Shown: positions 44,151 to 54,261, counted from the first letter of the stretch. The stretch is DNA of 64,000 nucleotides from Clostridium tagluense (GCF_003865095.1 NZ_BHYK01000005.1:124001-188000); one strand, 5' to 3'. Made by a program: numbers and translations. Notes: generated by a model not told the origin, from the sequence alone.

Positions 44151-45815
44151 GTGAAAAACGAAGAGTGCATCAAGGTTATTCCATTAGGTGGCCTCGGAGA
44201 AATAGGTAAGAATATAACTGCTTTTGAGTATGAGGACGAAATCATTGTTATAGATTGTGGTATCTCATTTCCTGATGAGGAAATGTATGGTGTGGATTTA
44301 GTAATTCCAGATATAACCTATTTAAAAAGTAATGCAGAAAAAGTAAAAGGTATTTTTTTAACTCATGGACATGAAGATCATATAGGAGCATTGCCCTACA
44401 TTCTAAAACAATTGAATGTACCTGTTTACGGTACAAAGCTAACATTAGGAATAGTTGAAAATAAGCTAAAAGAGCACAATATATTATCAGATTGTGAACT
44501 TCACAATGTAAATGCAGGAGACATAATAGAATTAAAGAATTTCAAAATAGAATTTATAAGGGTCACTCACAGCATAGCAGACTCCTGTGCTATTGCCATT
44601 CACTCACCACTTGGTGTCATATTACATACAGGTGATTTCAAAATAGATTTTACTCCCATTGATGGATTAGTCATGGACCTAGAACGTATTTCAAATTTAG
44701 GTAAAGAGGGCGTAATGCTTCTTATGGCTGATAGTACAAACGTGGAACGGGAAGGGCATACGATTTCAGAAAAAGCTATAGGAAAGACTTTAACTAGAAT
44801 AATTTCTAATGCCGCGGGAAGAGTTATTGTAGCCACCTTTGCTTCAAATATTCATAGAATGCAACAAATTGCAGATGCTTCTGTAATGAATGATAGAAAA
44901 ATTGTTTTTAGTGGAAGGAGTATGGAGAATATCTCAAAAGTGGCTATGGACCTAGGATATCTTCATATACCAGAAGAGTACATTATAAGAATGGATGATA
45001 TGCAAAATTACAATAATAAAAACATTACAATAATAACTACTGGAAGTCAAGGCGAACCCATGGCAGGTCTTGCAAGAATAGCTTTTTCTACTCATAGGAA
45101 AATTACCATTGAGCCAGAGGACTTGTATATTATTTCTGCATCTCCAATTCCAGGCAATGAGAAACTTATATCTAGAGTAATAAATGAGTTATTCAAAAAA
45201 GGAGCAGAGGTAATTTATGAGGATTTAGAAGAAGTGCATGTATCCGGCCACGCCTACCAAGAGGAATTAAAATTAATCCATGCCTTAGTTCATCCTAAAT
45301 ACTTTATGCCAGTTCATGGTGAATATAGACATATAAGGCAACATGCTAAATTAGCACAAGGGTTAGGTATGCAGGGTGAAAATATATTTACTATGGAAAC
45401 AGGGCAGATATTAGAAATTACAGTTGATGAAGCTAAAATAGCAGGGAAAGTACACACGGGAGCTGTATTTGTAGATGGGTTAGGTGTTGGTGACGTTGGA
45501 AGTATAGTGCTTAGAGATAGAAAGCACCTAGCAGAAGATGGGATGTTAACAATAGTAGTTACCTTAGAGCGACAATCTTATAGTATAATTGCAGGACCAG
45601 ATATAATTACTCGTGGATTCATATATGCAAAGGAATCAGATGAATTGATTAATGAAGTAAAAGAGATTGTAAGGACTGAACTTAATAAATGCTTAGATAA
45701 TAAAGTCATTGAATGGTATGTATTAAAATCTAACATGAAAAAATCCGTAGAGCGATATTTATACAAAAAAACAAATCGTAGACCAACTATTTTTCCTATT
45801 ATCATGGAAATTTAA
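44151..45815 (+). CDS. rnj: Ribonuclease J
   Basis: RNase J is a metallo-beta-lactamase/beta-CASP nuclease with 5'-3' exo- and endonuclease activity in mRNA decay and rRNA maturation. The 554-residue protein has the zinc motif LTHGHEDHIGALP (about residue 70), HSIADSCAIAI, LHTGDFK, the beta-CASP motifs TGSQGEP, ASPIPGNE and HVSGHAYQEEL, and HPKYFMPVHGEYRH. The start is GTG after GGGGAGG. J1 and J2 cannot be separated here. With RNase Y at 2518 and Hfq at 32060 the window encodes key mRNA-decay players. Confidence 0.95.
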   Translation: MKNEECIKVIPLGGLGEIGKNITAFEYEDEIIVIDCGISFPDEEMYGVDLVIPDITYLKSNAEKVKGIFLTHGHEDHIGALPYILKQLNVPVYGTKLTLGIVENKLKEHNILSDCELHNVNAGDIIELKNFKIEFIRVTHSIADSCAIAIHSPLGVILHTGDFKIDFTPIDGLVMDLERISNLGKEGVMLLMADSTNVEREGHTISEKAIGKTLTRIISNAAGRVIVATFASNIHRMQQIADASVMNDRKIVFSGRSMENISKVAMDLGYLHIPEEYIIRMDDMQNYNNKNITIITTGSQGEPMAGLARIAFSTHRKITIEPEDLYIISASPIPGNEKLISRVINELFKKGAEVIYEDLEEVHVSGHAYQEELKLIHALVHPKYFMPVHGEYRHIRQHAKLAQGLGMQGENIFTMETGQILEITVDEAKIAGKVHTGAVFVDGLGVGDVGSIVLRDRKHLAEDGMLTIVVTLERQSYSIIAGPDIITRGFIYAKESDELINEVKEIVRTELNKCLDNKVIEWYVLKSNMKKSVERYLYKKTNRRPTIFPIIMEI

Positions 45816-45860
45816 AAAACTGGTGCTATCTACGTGGCAAGTGGCATGTTGGTGGCATAT

Positions 45861-45900
45861 AAAAGCTGAGGGTTTAATCTCCTCAGCTTTTAGTATTTTT
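45861..45900. terminator. Terminator between convergent rnj and amidase genes
   Basis: AAAAGCTGAGG (45861-45871) pairs with CCTCAGCTTTT (45881-45891), followed by AGTATTTTT. Confidence 0.85.
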
Positions 45901-45901
45901 A

Positions 45902-47017
45902 TTAATAATGAACTCTAACTAACCAAAATTTAATGCTCTTATCGCTCCACCCAAGATCCCAAGGTACTTTATTTCTATCCGAATTATGACAACTAACCAA
46001 GGAATATCCTTTTGAATCTGCCCCCGTCACAACAGAAATATGAGTGATGTCATTTTTCTTTTCATAGGCAACGAAATCTCCTGGCAGTAGTTTATAACTA
46101 GCCTTGTATACTTTCTCGTAGCTACCATAGGCAATTATCGATGCTCTGCCACTATTTGTCATGTATCTTTTAAATCCATCCGCATTAAGCCAACCTGTTG
46201 TTGCACCATTTTTGTCATAGTTCCAAGCAGAATTTTTTCTAAATTTCCCACCTTCAAAAAGAATTTGTGAGGCAAAGTTTGCACAATCACCACCTTGGGG
46301 ATTATAGTCAACATATTTTTTGTTATACTTATATTCATTTTCAGCTTCACTTGCAGCACCGCAATATTTTTCAGCATATTCTATAGCCGTGACTCTTCTC
46401 TTGTGCAGAGTAGAAAAATCTCTTGCAGTTTGAGATAGTATATGGCTTTTTATTGAATCTACCTTAATATTGTCTAAGTCTAGTGAATTAGCAAAGGGAT
46501 CTTTATACCACTCTTTAGAAATCACCAAAGATCCGCCCTTACTCATAAGCTGTAAATTGTGATAGGTTCCGATTCTTGAAATATTTTCTATTTCTGGTTG
46601 ATCTTCATATACATACTTATATTCTGTGGAACACAATAAATAAACAGAAAAATTATCATTACTACCTTTAATTCTTTTTACAATTACTGTTGGTGTAATA
46701 TCTATAAACTTAACACCTTGTTTTTCTTCCCAATTATTAATATAATCCATCTTTCGTTTTTCATATTCATAAGCCCAAGTTCCATATTTTGTGTCCATGT
46801 TATAAATTGATTTAATTAATTCTAAATCACCGCTTAATATAGCTTTGTTTCTGCTTTGAAAAATTTTTTCTATATGACTCGTAACCTCTTTTTTTTCATC
46901 ATCTGTTGCAGCGTAGGCAAAGTTAGGAGAGCATATTTGCACCAATAAAAGAAGTATTATAAATATAAATAATCTGTTTTTGGACCATTGTAGATTTGAC
47001 CCTTTAAAAAAATTCAT
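45902..47017 (-). CDS. Secreted amidase-domain (Amidase_6, NlpC/P60-like) protein
   Basis: The 371-residue protein has a signal peptide (basic start, hydrophobic core FIFIILLLLVQICS, then NFAYAATDD, likely cleavage after AYA, about residue 36). The C-terminal 160 or so residues form a putative amidase domain with the catalytic cysteine in GGDCANFASQILFEGG and histidine in DITHISVVTG, matching Amidase_6-type cysteine peptidases. The middle part has an NTF2-like look but no firm match. It probably cuts cell-wall peptides outside the membrane. It follows the M15 peptidase gene by 15 bases, so they are cotranscribed. Confidence 0.87.
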   Translation of the reverse strand: MNFFKGSNLQWSKNRLFIFIILLLLVQICSPNFAYAATDDEKKEVTSHIEKIFQSRNKAILSGDLELIKSIYNMDTKYGTWAYEYEKRKMDYINNWEEKQGVKFIDITPTVIVKRIKGSNDNFSVYLLCSTEYKYVYEDQPEIENISRIGTYHNLQLMSKGGSLVISKEWYKDPFANSLDLDNIKVDSIKSHILSQTARDFSTLHKRRVTAIEYAEKYCGAASEAENEYKYNKKYVDYNPQGGDCANFASQILFEGGKFRKNSAWNYDKNGATTGWLNADGFKRYMTNSGRASIIAYGSYEKVYKASYKLLPGDFVAYEKKNDITHISVVTGADSKGYSLVSCHNSDRNKVPWDLGWSDKSIKFWLVRVHY

Positions 47018-47032
47018 AATATTTTACTCCTA

Positions 47033-47968
47033 TTATTTTATTAATGTATCGATTTTTTCTACGACATTTTTTATATCAAGTTGTTTTAATGGTGCACCTT
47101 CATACCATAATTTTGTTGAATCCATACTATTTGTAAAATAGCGTGCTTTTAAAATTATTTCAGGCCTATACTCGAAATGTAGGATATCAAAGTGTGACCA
47201 TTTACCGCCCCAAACAAAACCGTGGTTCTCAAAGATTTCCACAAGTTCGTTGGCATAGGAGGCTAGTCTTTTTTCACCAGCTTCTTTAGAAGCCCATTTC
47301 CAATAATCTCTTTTATCACTAGCAAGATCTATAGCAATTCCAAAAGCATGAGGGCTTAACCTATTTGTGCCTGAAATTACCCGGTAATTAAAAGTACCAC
47401 TGCAAGGCAAAAGGCAGGTTCTTACCTTTGGGTTTCTTTGTGCAAGGGGCATTACTTCTTTCATAACAGCTTGAAGTGAATCGGCTGCACTATTACTTAT
47501 ATTGAATTGATAATTGTTGTAGCCTACCTTAACTTTTGTAAGTCTAGATTCTATATCTTTTTTAGAAGAACCATAAATTTCCGTCAATAATCCATAGGAA
47601 CGATTACGACCAGGGTCATAATCTATTTTCATAATAGTTCTAATAGGTGAAAGGGGGTATATTTGCTCTAGGGTATCTTGAAGATCTGGGTTTTCTAGTT
47701 TTTCTTGTGAATTTTTTCTTATTTTGTCATCGTACAAGAGCTTCTTTCCAGACCTAAGTACTAAATATACATATCCATTTTTTTCTTCAATATTTGTAAT
47801 ATATTTAGGATAAGCTATCATTAGACATAGTAGGTCTTGCTTCATTGCCACATTATATATAGTAGTATTTTCCTTAGTGGAAATAGCATTTGCAACAGGG
47901 GATATTCTTATATTTATCATGATAAAAAGTAAACTAGTAGCAAAAATTAAAGCAAAGTGTTTTCTCAT
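47033..47968 (-). CDS. Secreted M15-family D-alanyl-D-alanine peptidase
   Basis: The 311-residue protein has an N-terminal signal sequence (LIFATSLLFIMINI, ending PVANA) and a C-terminal M15C peptidase domain with zinc ligands in SPHAFGIAIDL (His and Asp) and WGGKWSHFDILHFEYRPE (second His and catalytic Glu region). Such enzymes trim peptidoglycan stem peptides. GGAGAT precedes the ATG on the minus strand. It is the first gene of a two-gene unit with the amidase at 45902, and the pair may act together on the wall, perhaps in spore or cell lysis. Confidence 0.88.
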   Translation of the reverse strand: MRKHFALIFATSLLFIMINIRISPVANAISTKENTTIYNVAMKQDLLCLMIAYPKYITNIEEKNGYVYLVLRSGKKLLYDDKIRKNSQEKLENPDLQDTLEQIYPLSPIRTIMKIDYDPGRNRSYGLLTEIYGSSKKDIESRLTKVKVGYNNYQFNISNSAADSLQAVMKEVMPLAQRNPKVRTCLLPCSGTFNYRVISGTNRLSPHAFGIAIDLASDKRDYWKWASKEAGEKRLASYANELVEIFENHGFVWGGKWSHFDILHFEYRPEIILKARYFTNSMDSTKLWYEGAPLKQLDIKNVVEKIDTLIK

Positions 47969-48052
47969 AATAATAGTATCTCCTTTTCAAAAATACTTTT
48001 GCTATATATAATTGCCTATGAATTCTTATTATATGTGTGGATAAAGATGCCA

Positions 48053-48922
48053 CTAGCCATTTATAACCACCCCACCATTGACATGGATAGTTTCGCCACT
48101 TATATAGGAAGCGCCGTTAGAAGCTAAAAATACATAAGTTTCAGCAAGTTCCACTGGTTGACCTGGTCTTCCCATGGGAGTTTTGCTTCCAAATTTGCCA
48201 ACCTCAATGGCGCTAAATGATGCGGGTATAAGAGGTGTCCATATAGGACCTGGGGCCACTGCATTAACTCGTATTTTTCTACTTGCAAGGGAAAGAGCTA
48301 AGGAACGAGTAAAGGTAACTATTGCTCCCTTAGTTGAGGAGTAATCAATTAGTGTTTTATGTCCTTCATAGGCGGTAACTGAAGAAGTATTTATAATTGT
48401 AGCACCTTCTTTTAAATGGGGTAATGTAGCTTTTACCATATAAAACATGGCGAAAATATTGGTTTTAAAGGTTTTTTCTAGTTGCTCCACTGTAATATCT
48501 TCAATACTATTTTGAGGATGTTGCTCCGCGGCGTTGTTCACAAGAATGTCTATTTTGCCAAGCTCATTTATTGTTTTGGTTACAGCCTCATTACAAAAAT
48601 TATATTCTCCTATATCTCCAGGTATCAAAATACATTTCCTACCTTTTGTTTCAATAAGTTTTTTTGTCTCTAGCGCATCTTCATGCTCATCAAGATATAC
48701 TATGGCTATATCTGCGCCTTCTCTGGCATAAGACAACGCAACTGCTTTTCCAATGCCACTATCACCTCCTGTAATTAAGGCAACTTTATTCACTAATTTG
48801 CTAGAACCTACACAATTTGGATTTTCGGAAATAGGTCTTGGATTCATAAGTGACTCGAGTCCTGGCTGTTTATCTTGTTTTTGCTCAGGTACGTTGGTAG
48901 GGAAATTAAAGTTTTCATTCAT
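48053..48922 (-). CDS. Short-chain dehydrogenase, YhdF/YdaD-type
   Basis: The 289-residue protein has a long N-terminal extension (FPTNVPEQKQDKQPGLESLM, NPRPISENP) typical of the YhdF/YdaD subgroup of SDRs, then the NAD(P) motif ALITGGDSGIGKAVALSYA (about residues 48-66), NNAAEQH, the catalytic Ser and Tyr-x3-Lys (TSSVTAYEGHKTLIDYSSTKGA) and PGPIWTPL. In bacilli related genes belong to the general stress or spore set; the substrate is unknown. GGAGG precedes the ATG on the minus strand. Confidence 0.9.
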   Translation of the reverse strand: MNENFNFPTNVPEQKQDKQPGLESLMNPRPISENPNCVGSSKLVNKVALITGGDSGIGKAVALSYAREGADIAIVYLDEHEDALETKKLIETKGRKCILIPGDIGEYNFCNEAVTKTINELGKIDILVNNAAEQHPQNSIEDITVEQLEKTFKTNIFAMFYMVKATLPHLKEGATIINTSSVTAYEGHKTLIDYSSTKGAIVTFTRSLALSLASRKIRVNAVAPGPIWTPLIPASFSAIEVGKFGSKTPMGRPGQPVELAETYVFLASNGASYISGETIHVNGGVVING

Positions 48923-49328
48923 AAAAATGCCTCCTTTTTTTATAGAATATATTTTGTAGCTATAGTTTATGGTAAATCGATATTTATATTCATTTCATCT
49001 ACAATCCAGTAGAAGAATAGCAAGAAGTGTTGAAATATGTTATAATTAAAAAATATGAGTACAACCAAAATTTAAATTAAAAAAATAATAAAATTAAGTT
49101 GATATAAATGAAACAAATTTATTTATACATAAAGACCTATAAAGTCAGAGTTAAAATGAAGATTAATCAGCCTAAATATACTCATATCACTAATAAAGGG
49201 TGGTTTCTTAGATGCAATATAATCATGCACGAAAGTTGTTGTTTCCAATTTTCAAGAAGATTCATAACAGGATATCAGTGATTTGCGACATTTAAAGTTC
49301 AAGACGACCACTTCCAAAGGAGAAAATA
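48923..49328. promoter_or_regulatory. Divergent intergenic region with the leader of the RNA helicase gene
   Basis: No gene is seen in 406 bases. AAGGGTGGTTT near 49196-49206 can pair in part with GACCACTT near 49308-49315, just before AAAGGAG of the helicase gene, so the leader may fold over the ribosome binding site region. This would be in line with cold-shock leaders but is only a pairing by eye. Confidence 0.3.
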
Positions 49329-50603
49329 ATGTTATTCGAAAACTTAAATCTCATTACGCCAATTAAAAAAGCACTAGAAACTGAAGGTTACGTAGAAGCT
49401 ACACCTATACAAGAAGCTGCAATTCCTAGTATATTGAGTGGAAAAGACTTTTTAGGCTGTGCTCAAACAGGCACTGGAAAGACAGCAGCCTTTGCTATCC
49501 CTATACTTCAAATTCTTTGTGGAAAGCAAAAAGTTATAAAGGGACCTAAAAATATAAAGGCCCTAATCCTAGCACCAACTAGAGAACTGGCAATTCAAAT
49601 TGGAGAAAGCTTTGATGCCTACGGCAAACATATGAATCTTACTAGTGCAGTTATTTTTGGAGGTGTATCACAAAAAAAACAAACTGATGCATTAAAAGGC
49701 GGAGTAGATATTTTAATTGCAACTACTGGTAGACTACTTGACTTAATGCAACAGAAATTTATTAGCATACATCATGTGGAAATGTTTGTACTTGATGAGG
49801 CAGATCGTATGCTTGATATGGGATTCTTGCGCGATGTAAAAAAAGTTATAGCGCAACTACCTAAAATCAGACAAACCATGCTATTTTCAGCAACTATGCC
49901 ACCAGAAATTTCAAAGCTAGTGGATTCTATTCTTGTGAATCCAGTAAAGGTGGCAGTGACACCTGTTTCTTCTACTATTGAAATTATTGAACAATCAGTA
50001 TATTTTGTGGATAAAAAAGATAAAAAACCTCTACTAATTCATTTGCTGCAAGATAAGTCCATAGTTTCTGCTTTGGTATTCTCAAGAACAAAGCACGGAG
50101 CAAACAAAATAACTAAAGATCTCAATAATTCTGGAATAGAGGCTCAAGCTATTCACGGGAATAAATCACAAAGTGCTAGGCAACTTGCCTTAAATAATTT
50201 TAAGGCTGGTATTACAAGGGTATTAGTAGCAACAGATATAGCAGCTAGAGGTATAGATGTTGATGAATTATCTCATGTGATCAATTTTGATTTACCCAAT
50301 ATACCAGAAACCTATGTACATAGAATAGGAAGAACTGGCAGGGCGGGACTTGGTGGAGTAGCAATTTCATTTTGTGACGCAGAAGAAAAAGATTTCCTAA
50401 AGGATATTCAGAAGGTTATTGCAAAATCAATACCAGTAATAGAGGATCATCCTTATCCTGCAAGTAATTTACCAATAGTAGTTACTAAGGATAACACAAA
50501 GAAAGTTTCTACAGGAAAGTCAGGAGCAAATGGTTATGCAAGGCGGAATGAAAGAAATCAATCCGGAAGACAGCAACCTAGAAATGCTAGAGCAGCGAGA
50601 TAA
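49329..50603 (+). CDS. DEAD-box ATP-dependent RNA helicase
   Basis: The 424-residue protein has all helicase motifs: Q-motif (F/L[16 protein letters not shown], [10 protein letters not shown]), motif [12 protein letters not shown] (about residue 45), Ia [46 protein letters not shown] and [23 protein letters not shown]. The short basic C-terminal tail ([20 protein letters not shown]) is of the RhlE type and probably binds RNA. It likely unwinds RNA structures in ribosome assembly or decay. It lies alone between a long leader and a strong terminator. Confidence 0.93.
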   Translation: MLFENLNLITPIKKALETEGYVEATPIQEAAIPSILSGKDFLGCAQTGTGKTAAFAIPILQILCGKQKVIKGPKNIKALILAPTRELAIQIGESFDAYGKHMNLTSAVIFGGVSQKKQTDALKGGVDILIATTGRLLDLMQQKFISIHHVEMFVLDEADRMLDMGFLRDVKKVIAQLPKIRQTMLFSATMPPEISKLVDSILVNPVKVAVTPVSSTIEIIEQSVYFVDKKDKKPLLIHLLQDKSIVSALVFSRTKHGANKITKDLNNSGIEAQAIHGNKSQSARQLALNNFKAGITRVLVATDIAARGIDVDELSHVINFDLPNIPETYVHRIGRTGRAGLGGVAISFCDAEEKDFLKDIQKVIAKSIPVIEDHPYPASNLPIVVTKDNTKKVSTGKSGANGYARRNERNQSGRQQPRNARAAR

Positions 50604-50620
50604 AATAAGATAAAATGCAT

Positions 50621-50656
50621 AAAGCCAATGATTATATTAAATAATCATTGGCTTTA
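50621..50656. terminator. Terminator after the RNA helicase gene
   Basis: AAAGCCAATGATTAT (50621-50635) pairs perfectly with ATAATCATTGGCTTT (50641-50655). It may also serve the small minus-strand gene at 50690. Confidence 0.82.
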
Positions 50657-50689
50657 CTAATCCATATTTTAAATTTCATATGGACTTAC

Positions 50690-50758
50690 TTAGTAATCTC
50701 CGTTCTTAGCCTTAGCAATACTGCCTACGCTTAAAACCATAAATCTATTGATTAACAT
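50690..50758 (-). CDS. Possible 22-residue peptide gene
   Basis: On the minus strand an ATG at 50758 lies nine bases after AAAGGGAG and opens a 22-codon frame encoding MLINRFMVLSVGSIAKAKNGDY. An in-frame ATG three codons earlier overlaps the ribosome binding site. Upstream lies GTATA-N17-TATACTA (about 50812-50840), which resembles a forespore sigma-F/G promoter or an extended -10. The terminator at 50621 follows. The peptide is amphipathic and basic. Function unknown; coding status not proven. Confidence 0.45.
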   Translation of the reverse strand: MLINRFMVLSVGSIAKAKNGDY

Positions 50759-51052
50759 AACTAACATCTCCCTTTATAAGTTTAATGTTGGCTAGTTGAT
50801 TACATTAATAGTATAACCCAGACTTAAAAAGATATACGCAGAAATAAAAATCTTTTAAGTAGTAAGTTCTACATTTTTTATTTGACCAGTTATAATAAAG
50901 AATTGTTTAGCTTAATGAGCTACCATATAAATAGCACACTGCCATTTATATAAGTAGTATTAGACGATTATTGGACTTTGCAGAAATTGTACAAATATGG
51001 TAAAATACATTTGTGCAATTATTGAATTAAAGAGTGAAAAGAGGTAGTTACA
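50759..51052. other. Intergenic region upstream of the small peptide and coiled-coil genes
   Basis: AT-rich; holds the candidate promoter of the 22-residue peptide (minus strand) and probably the promoter of the gene at 51053 near GTACAAATATGGTAAAAT (about 50989-51006). No other gene is visible. Confidence 0.4.
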
Positions 51053-51784
51053 ATGATGGTAGAAGATAATGAAATTTATAACTCTATTGTAATGGAATTT
51101 AAATTAAGTAGTGATATTTTAGAAAAAATGGAAAGCCAAGTTGAAGATTTAACTAAAGCTAAAATGGACCTATGCAATCTTTTAAAGATAAGAGTGTTTT
51201 CAGATGAAGATTTAAGTGTATATGAAAAAGAGCTTATTAGAAATATAGATATAAATAAATCAAAGATAAAAGGCTTTGAGAAAAGACAAATAGAGCTGAA
51301 AGATAAGATTATACAGCACAAACAGGAGATTAAGGTAATTAAGGTCAATATGAATAAGTTAGAAAATAAAATAATACAAGAGCGAAAACAAAGTAAAAAA
51401 TATAATGAAGCTCTTAGGATTTTTCTTAAAAGAGAAAAATTTAAATCTATTAAGAAAATACTCTTTAGTAGCTATAGAAGGGTATTTTTGAGATATTCTA
51501 ATGAACTGAGTATAAAAACTAAAATCCTGCAATGTAATAAAATAAAGGAAAAAATCAGACAAGAAAAACAATATGATAATAATAGTATAAGTAAATATAA
51601 GAGAAAAATAATTGCAGATAAAGTGTCCTTAGCAAGAATGAGAAAGTGTATTATAAATATGGAAAAAGGCATTGATTTTTTTCTTATAAGGATTCAGAGT
51701 TTAGGGGAGTATAAAGAAATTGAAAAAAAATTTATACTGGAAGCTAATCATTACAAAAAAATTAAGACATCTTTAAAAAAATAA
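51053..51784 (+). CDS. Coiled-coil protein of unknown function
   Basis: The 243-residue protein is Lys, Glu and Ile rich with long heptad stretches (KMESQVEDLTKAKMDLCNLL; KGFEKRQIELKDKIIQHKQEI; KVNMNKLENKIIQERKQSKK). It has no signal peptide or membrane helix, and I do not recognise a family. The middle is strongly basic (LKREKFKSIKKILFSSYRRVF), so nucleic acid or membrane contact is possible. GAGGTAG precedes two adjacent ATG codons; the first is given. It converges on the glutaredoxin-like gene. Confidence 0.75.
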   Translation: MMVEDNEIYNSIVMEFKLSSDILEKMESQVEDLTKAKMDLCNLLKIRVFSDEDLSVYEKELIRNIDINKSKIKGFEKRQIELKDKIIQHKQEIKVIKVNMNKLENKIIQERKQSKKYNEALRIFLKREKFKSIKKILFSSYRRVFLRYSNELSIKTKILQCNKIKEKIRQEKQYDNNSISKYKRKIIADKVSLARMRKCIINMEKGIDFFLIRIQSLGEYKEIEKKFILEANHYKKIKTSLKK

Positions 51785-51831
51785 CTAGTTTAAATTCTAG
51801 TCTATTTTTTTAGATGCCAATATAAACTTTT

Positions 51832-52092
51832 CTATTTTAATGCCATTTGGAACACTTTATTAACAATATTTTTAGAGGTAGCTCCCTCGTGAATTTTAAC
51901 TCCGTCTACATAGTAGGTAGGTACATAATAATAGGTGTATTGTTTTGCTATATCCGGTTGAAGTTCTTCATCAATTATTTTAATTTCAATGTCAGCATAT
52001 TCTGGGTTTTGTTTCTTTATATCATCCATCCAAGCAAGTGCTTTTTTGCAATATGGACACCATTCGGTTACAAACATAATTACAGGTTTCAT
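51832..52092 (-). CDS. Glutaredoxin-like thioredoxin-fold protein
   Basis: The 86-residue protein has the redox motif WCPYCKKAL (residues 11-19, Cys-Pro-Tyr-Cys), the cis-proline strand YYVPTYYVDG and a C-terminal helix, the layout of a glutaredoxin or NrdH-type protein. Partner reductases cannot be told from sequence. A ribosome binding site (GGTGGTGA) precedes the ATG on the minus strand. It converges on the coiled-coil gene with about 47 bases between. Confidence 0.9.
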   Translation of the reverse strand: MKPVIMFVTEWCPYCKKALAWMDDIKKQNPEYADIEIKIIDEELQPDIAKQYTYYYVPTYYVDGVKIHEGATSKNIVNKVFQMALK

Positions 52093-52265
52093 TTAATATC
52101 ACCACCAAACTTTTTAAATAATATATATATTATTTTATATATAAATATTATACACTATTTTTTGCATTCTTCACCTATTATAATAATTATTTATAGAAAT
52201 CAGTTAAATGATTTGCTATAATGAAATAGTTAAAAATAAATAAAAGAAATGAAGGAGAACCTTGA

Positions 52266-53291
52266 ATGCAAACAGTTAAACAGTTATTTCAGAGAGAAAC
52301 AGTAATAAAAATAATATTATTGCTATCATTAGTATTATTTGCATATTTAATAAGATCTATTTTTAATTTGGTTTTATTAACTTTTATGATTACTTATTTA
52401 GCTAATAGTTTACAGTGTTTATTGGTTAAGCAAATCAATAAAGTTATAAAAGTGAATCCAGCTCTTATTACCATAATTATTTATATGCTTATGGCCGCAA
52501 CTATAGTTCTGCTACTAGTTAAATATATACCAATTGCTATTTCCGAAAGTATACTTATTTTGGATAAGTTGGAGTATATTAAATTTCCTAAGACTACTAG
52601 TGGGGTAATGGTTTATTTAACGCCAATATTAGAGCAAATTGACATAGCTAGTTATGCAAAATCTGGTATCCAAAGTATTATGTTTTTTGTAACTGATTTT
52701 GGAAAATGGAGCTTGAATTTTTTTATGGCACTTTTAATAAGCTTCATATTTATATTAGAGAAAGGCAGTATCCTAAAATTTGTACATAAGTTTAAAGAAA
52801 GTAAAATATCAGTGGAATATAACTACCTTAGCTATTTTGGTAATAATTTTTTAAATTCTTTTGGTAAAGTAATACAGGCTCAAATAATGATAGCTATTAC
52901 AAACACAGTATTATCAATTATTGGACTTACTATAATGGGATTTCCTCAATTATTAGCTCTTGCCTTTATGATATTTATTTTAAGTCTTGTACCAGTAGCT
53001 GGGGTATTTATTTCATTAATCCCGCTATGTTTAATTGCTTTTAAGATAGGTGGGCTAATTAAAGTAGTTTTTGTGCTTGTTATGATTTTTATAATTCATG
53101 CTATTGAAAGTTATGTTTTAAACCCAAAGCTTATGTCTGACACCACACATCTCCCAATATTTTTTACTTTTGTTACATTAATAGTGTCAGAACATTTTAT
53201 GGGCATTTGGGGTCTACTTCTTGGAATACCAATATTCATATTTTTATTAGATATAATTGGCGTAGATTTAAGCGAGAAAAAATCACGCTAA
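52266..53291 (+). CDS. AI-2E (PerM) family transporter
   Basis: The 341-residue protein has about seven to eight hydrophobic helices, beginning with IKIILLLSLVLFAYLIRSIF. It has the family pattern in its second half: NSFGKVIQAQIMIAITNTVLSIIGL, FPQLLALAFMIFILSLVPVAG and the motif VLNPKLMSDTTHLPIFFTFVTLIVSEHFMGIWGLLLGIPI split over the last helices. Members export AI-2 or ions such as sodium; the cargo here is unknown. GAAGGAGAAC precedes the ATG. Confidence 0.9.
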   Translation: MQTVKQLFQRETVIKIILLLSLVLFAYLIRSIFNLVLLTFMITYLANSLQCLLVKQINKVIKVNPALITIIIYMLMAATIVLLLVKYIPIAISESILILDKLEYIKFPKTTSGVMVYLTPILEQIDIASYAKSGIQSIMFFVTDFGKWSLNFFMALLISFIFILEKGSILKFVHKFKESKISVEYNYLSYFGNNFLNSFGKVIQAQIMIAITNTVLSIIGLTIMGFPQLLALAFMIFILSLVPVAGVFISLIPLCLIAFKIGGLIKVVFVLVMIFIIHAIESYVLNPKLMSDTTHLPIFFTFVTLIVSEHFMGIWGLLLGIPIFIFLLDIIGVDLSEKKSR

Positions 53292-53353
53292 AATTGAATA
53301 AAAATTAAATAATAATAAATGACTTTAGCAGATTTAAGGAAGGCAGTGATTTT

Positions 53354-54214
53354 GTGACAACAGAAAATATGGAATCTATATTAAAATGTCCTGTTTGCAA
53401 TTTATGTCTAAAAAAACATGAAAAACAATACATATGTACAAATAATCATAGTTATGATATAGCAAGCAAAGGATATATTAATCTTTTACTTGCTAATCAA
53501 AAAAACACAAAAGAGCCTGGGGACAGTAAAGAAATGATGGAAGGTCGGAGAGACTTTTTAAATAAAGGTTATTATCACACTTTTTCTGAAAAATTAAGCG
53601 AGGTAATAATATCAAATATAAGTGGAAACACTGTAAATATACTTGATGCTGGTTGTGGAGAAGGGTATTTTTTATGGAGATTAAAGGAAGCTATATATAG
53701 CAGTGAACCTAAGATTACCCAAAATAGTATGATTAATTTTTTTGGTGTAGATATTTCGAAAGCAGCAGTTACTTATGCAACTAAAAGAGATAAAAAAATA
53801 AACTTTATAGTTGGAAGTAATTTTAACTTACCTATAATGACAAACACCATAGATATTATTATCAGAAACTTTGCACCTTCTGATGAGAGTGAGCTTAAGA
53901 GGGTTCTAGTGTATAACGGCAAGTTAATTGTTGTAACACCTGGGATTCAACATTTATATGGGTTAAAAGAAATATTATATGTAAATCCTAGAGAACATGA
54001 AGAAAAAGAAATATCCTTTGAGGGATTTAAGTTAATCCACACAGCAGAAGTTAAGTACGATATTCATATAGACGATGGGGAGCATGTAAAGAACCTTATT
54101 GCAATGACTCCTTATTATTGGACTTTTGACAATTGTATGAGAGAAAAAGCCAGTGGCACTTCTAAACTTTCGACCTTGCTCCATTTTAATATTAATGTAT
54201 ATGAAAAGTGTTAA
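53354..54214 (+). CDS. 23S rRNA (guanine-N1) methyltransferase, RlmA family
   Basis: The 286-residue protein begins with a zinc finger (LKCPVCNLCL, YICTNNHSYD: Cys-x2-Cys then Cys-x3-His) followed by YDIASKGYINLLL and EMMEGRRDFLNKGYY, hallmarks of RlmA-type enzymes. A SAM-binding Rossmann fold follows (VNILDAGCGEGYFLW, FFGVDISKAAVTYA, IIIRNFAPS). It methylates a guanine in 23S rRNA helix 35; relatives give tylosin resistance in producers. The start is GTG after AAGGAAGG. It lies between the transporter and the alarmone synthetase genes with short gaps. Confidence 0.87.
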   Translation: MTTENMESILKCPVCNLCLKKHEKQYICTNNHSYDIASKGYINLLLANQKNTKEPGDSKEMMEGRRDFLNKGYYHTFSEKLSEVIISNISGNTVNILDAGCGEGYFLWRLKEAIYSSEPKITQNSMINFFGVDISKAAVTYATKRDKKINFIVGSNFNLPIMTNTIDIIIRNFAPSDESELKRVLVYNGKLIVVTPGIQHLYGLKEILYVNPREHEEKEISFEGFKLIHTAEVKYDIHIDDGEHVKNLIAMTPYYWTFDNCMREKASGTSKLSTLLHFNINVYEKC

Positions 54215-54261
54215 TAATATACTAAAATCATAAAGCATATTATATTAATTAGGGGGAAATC

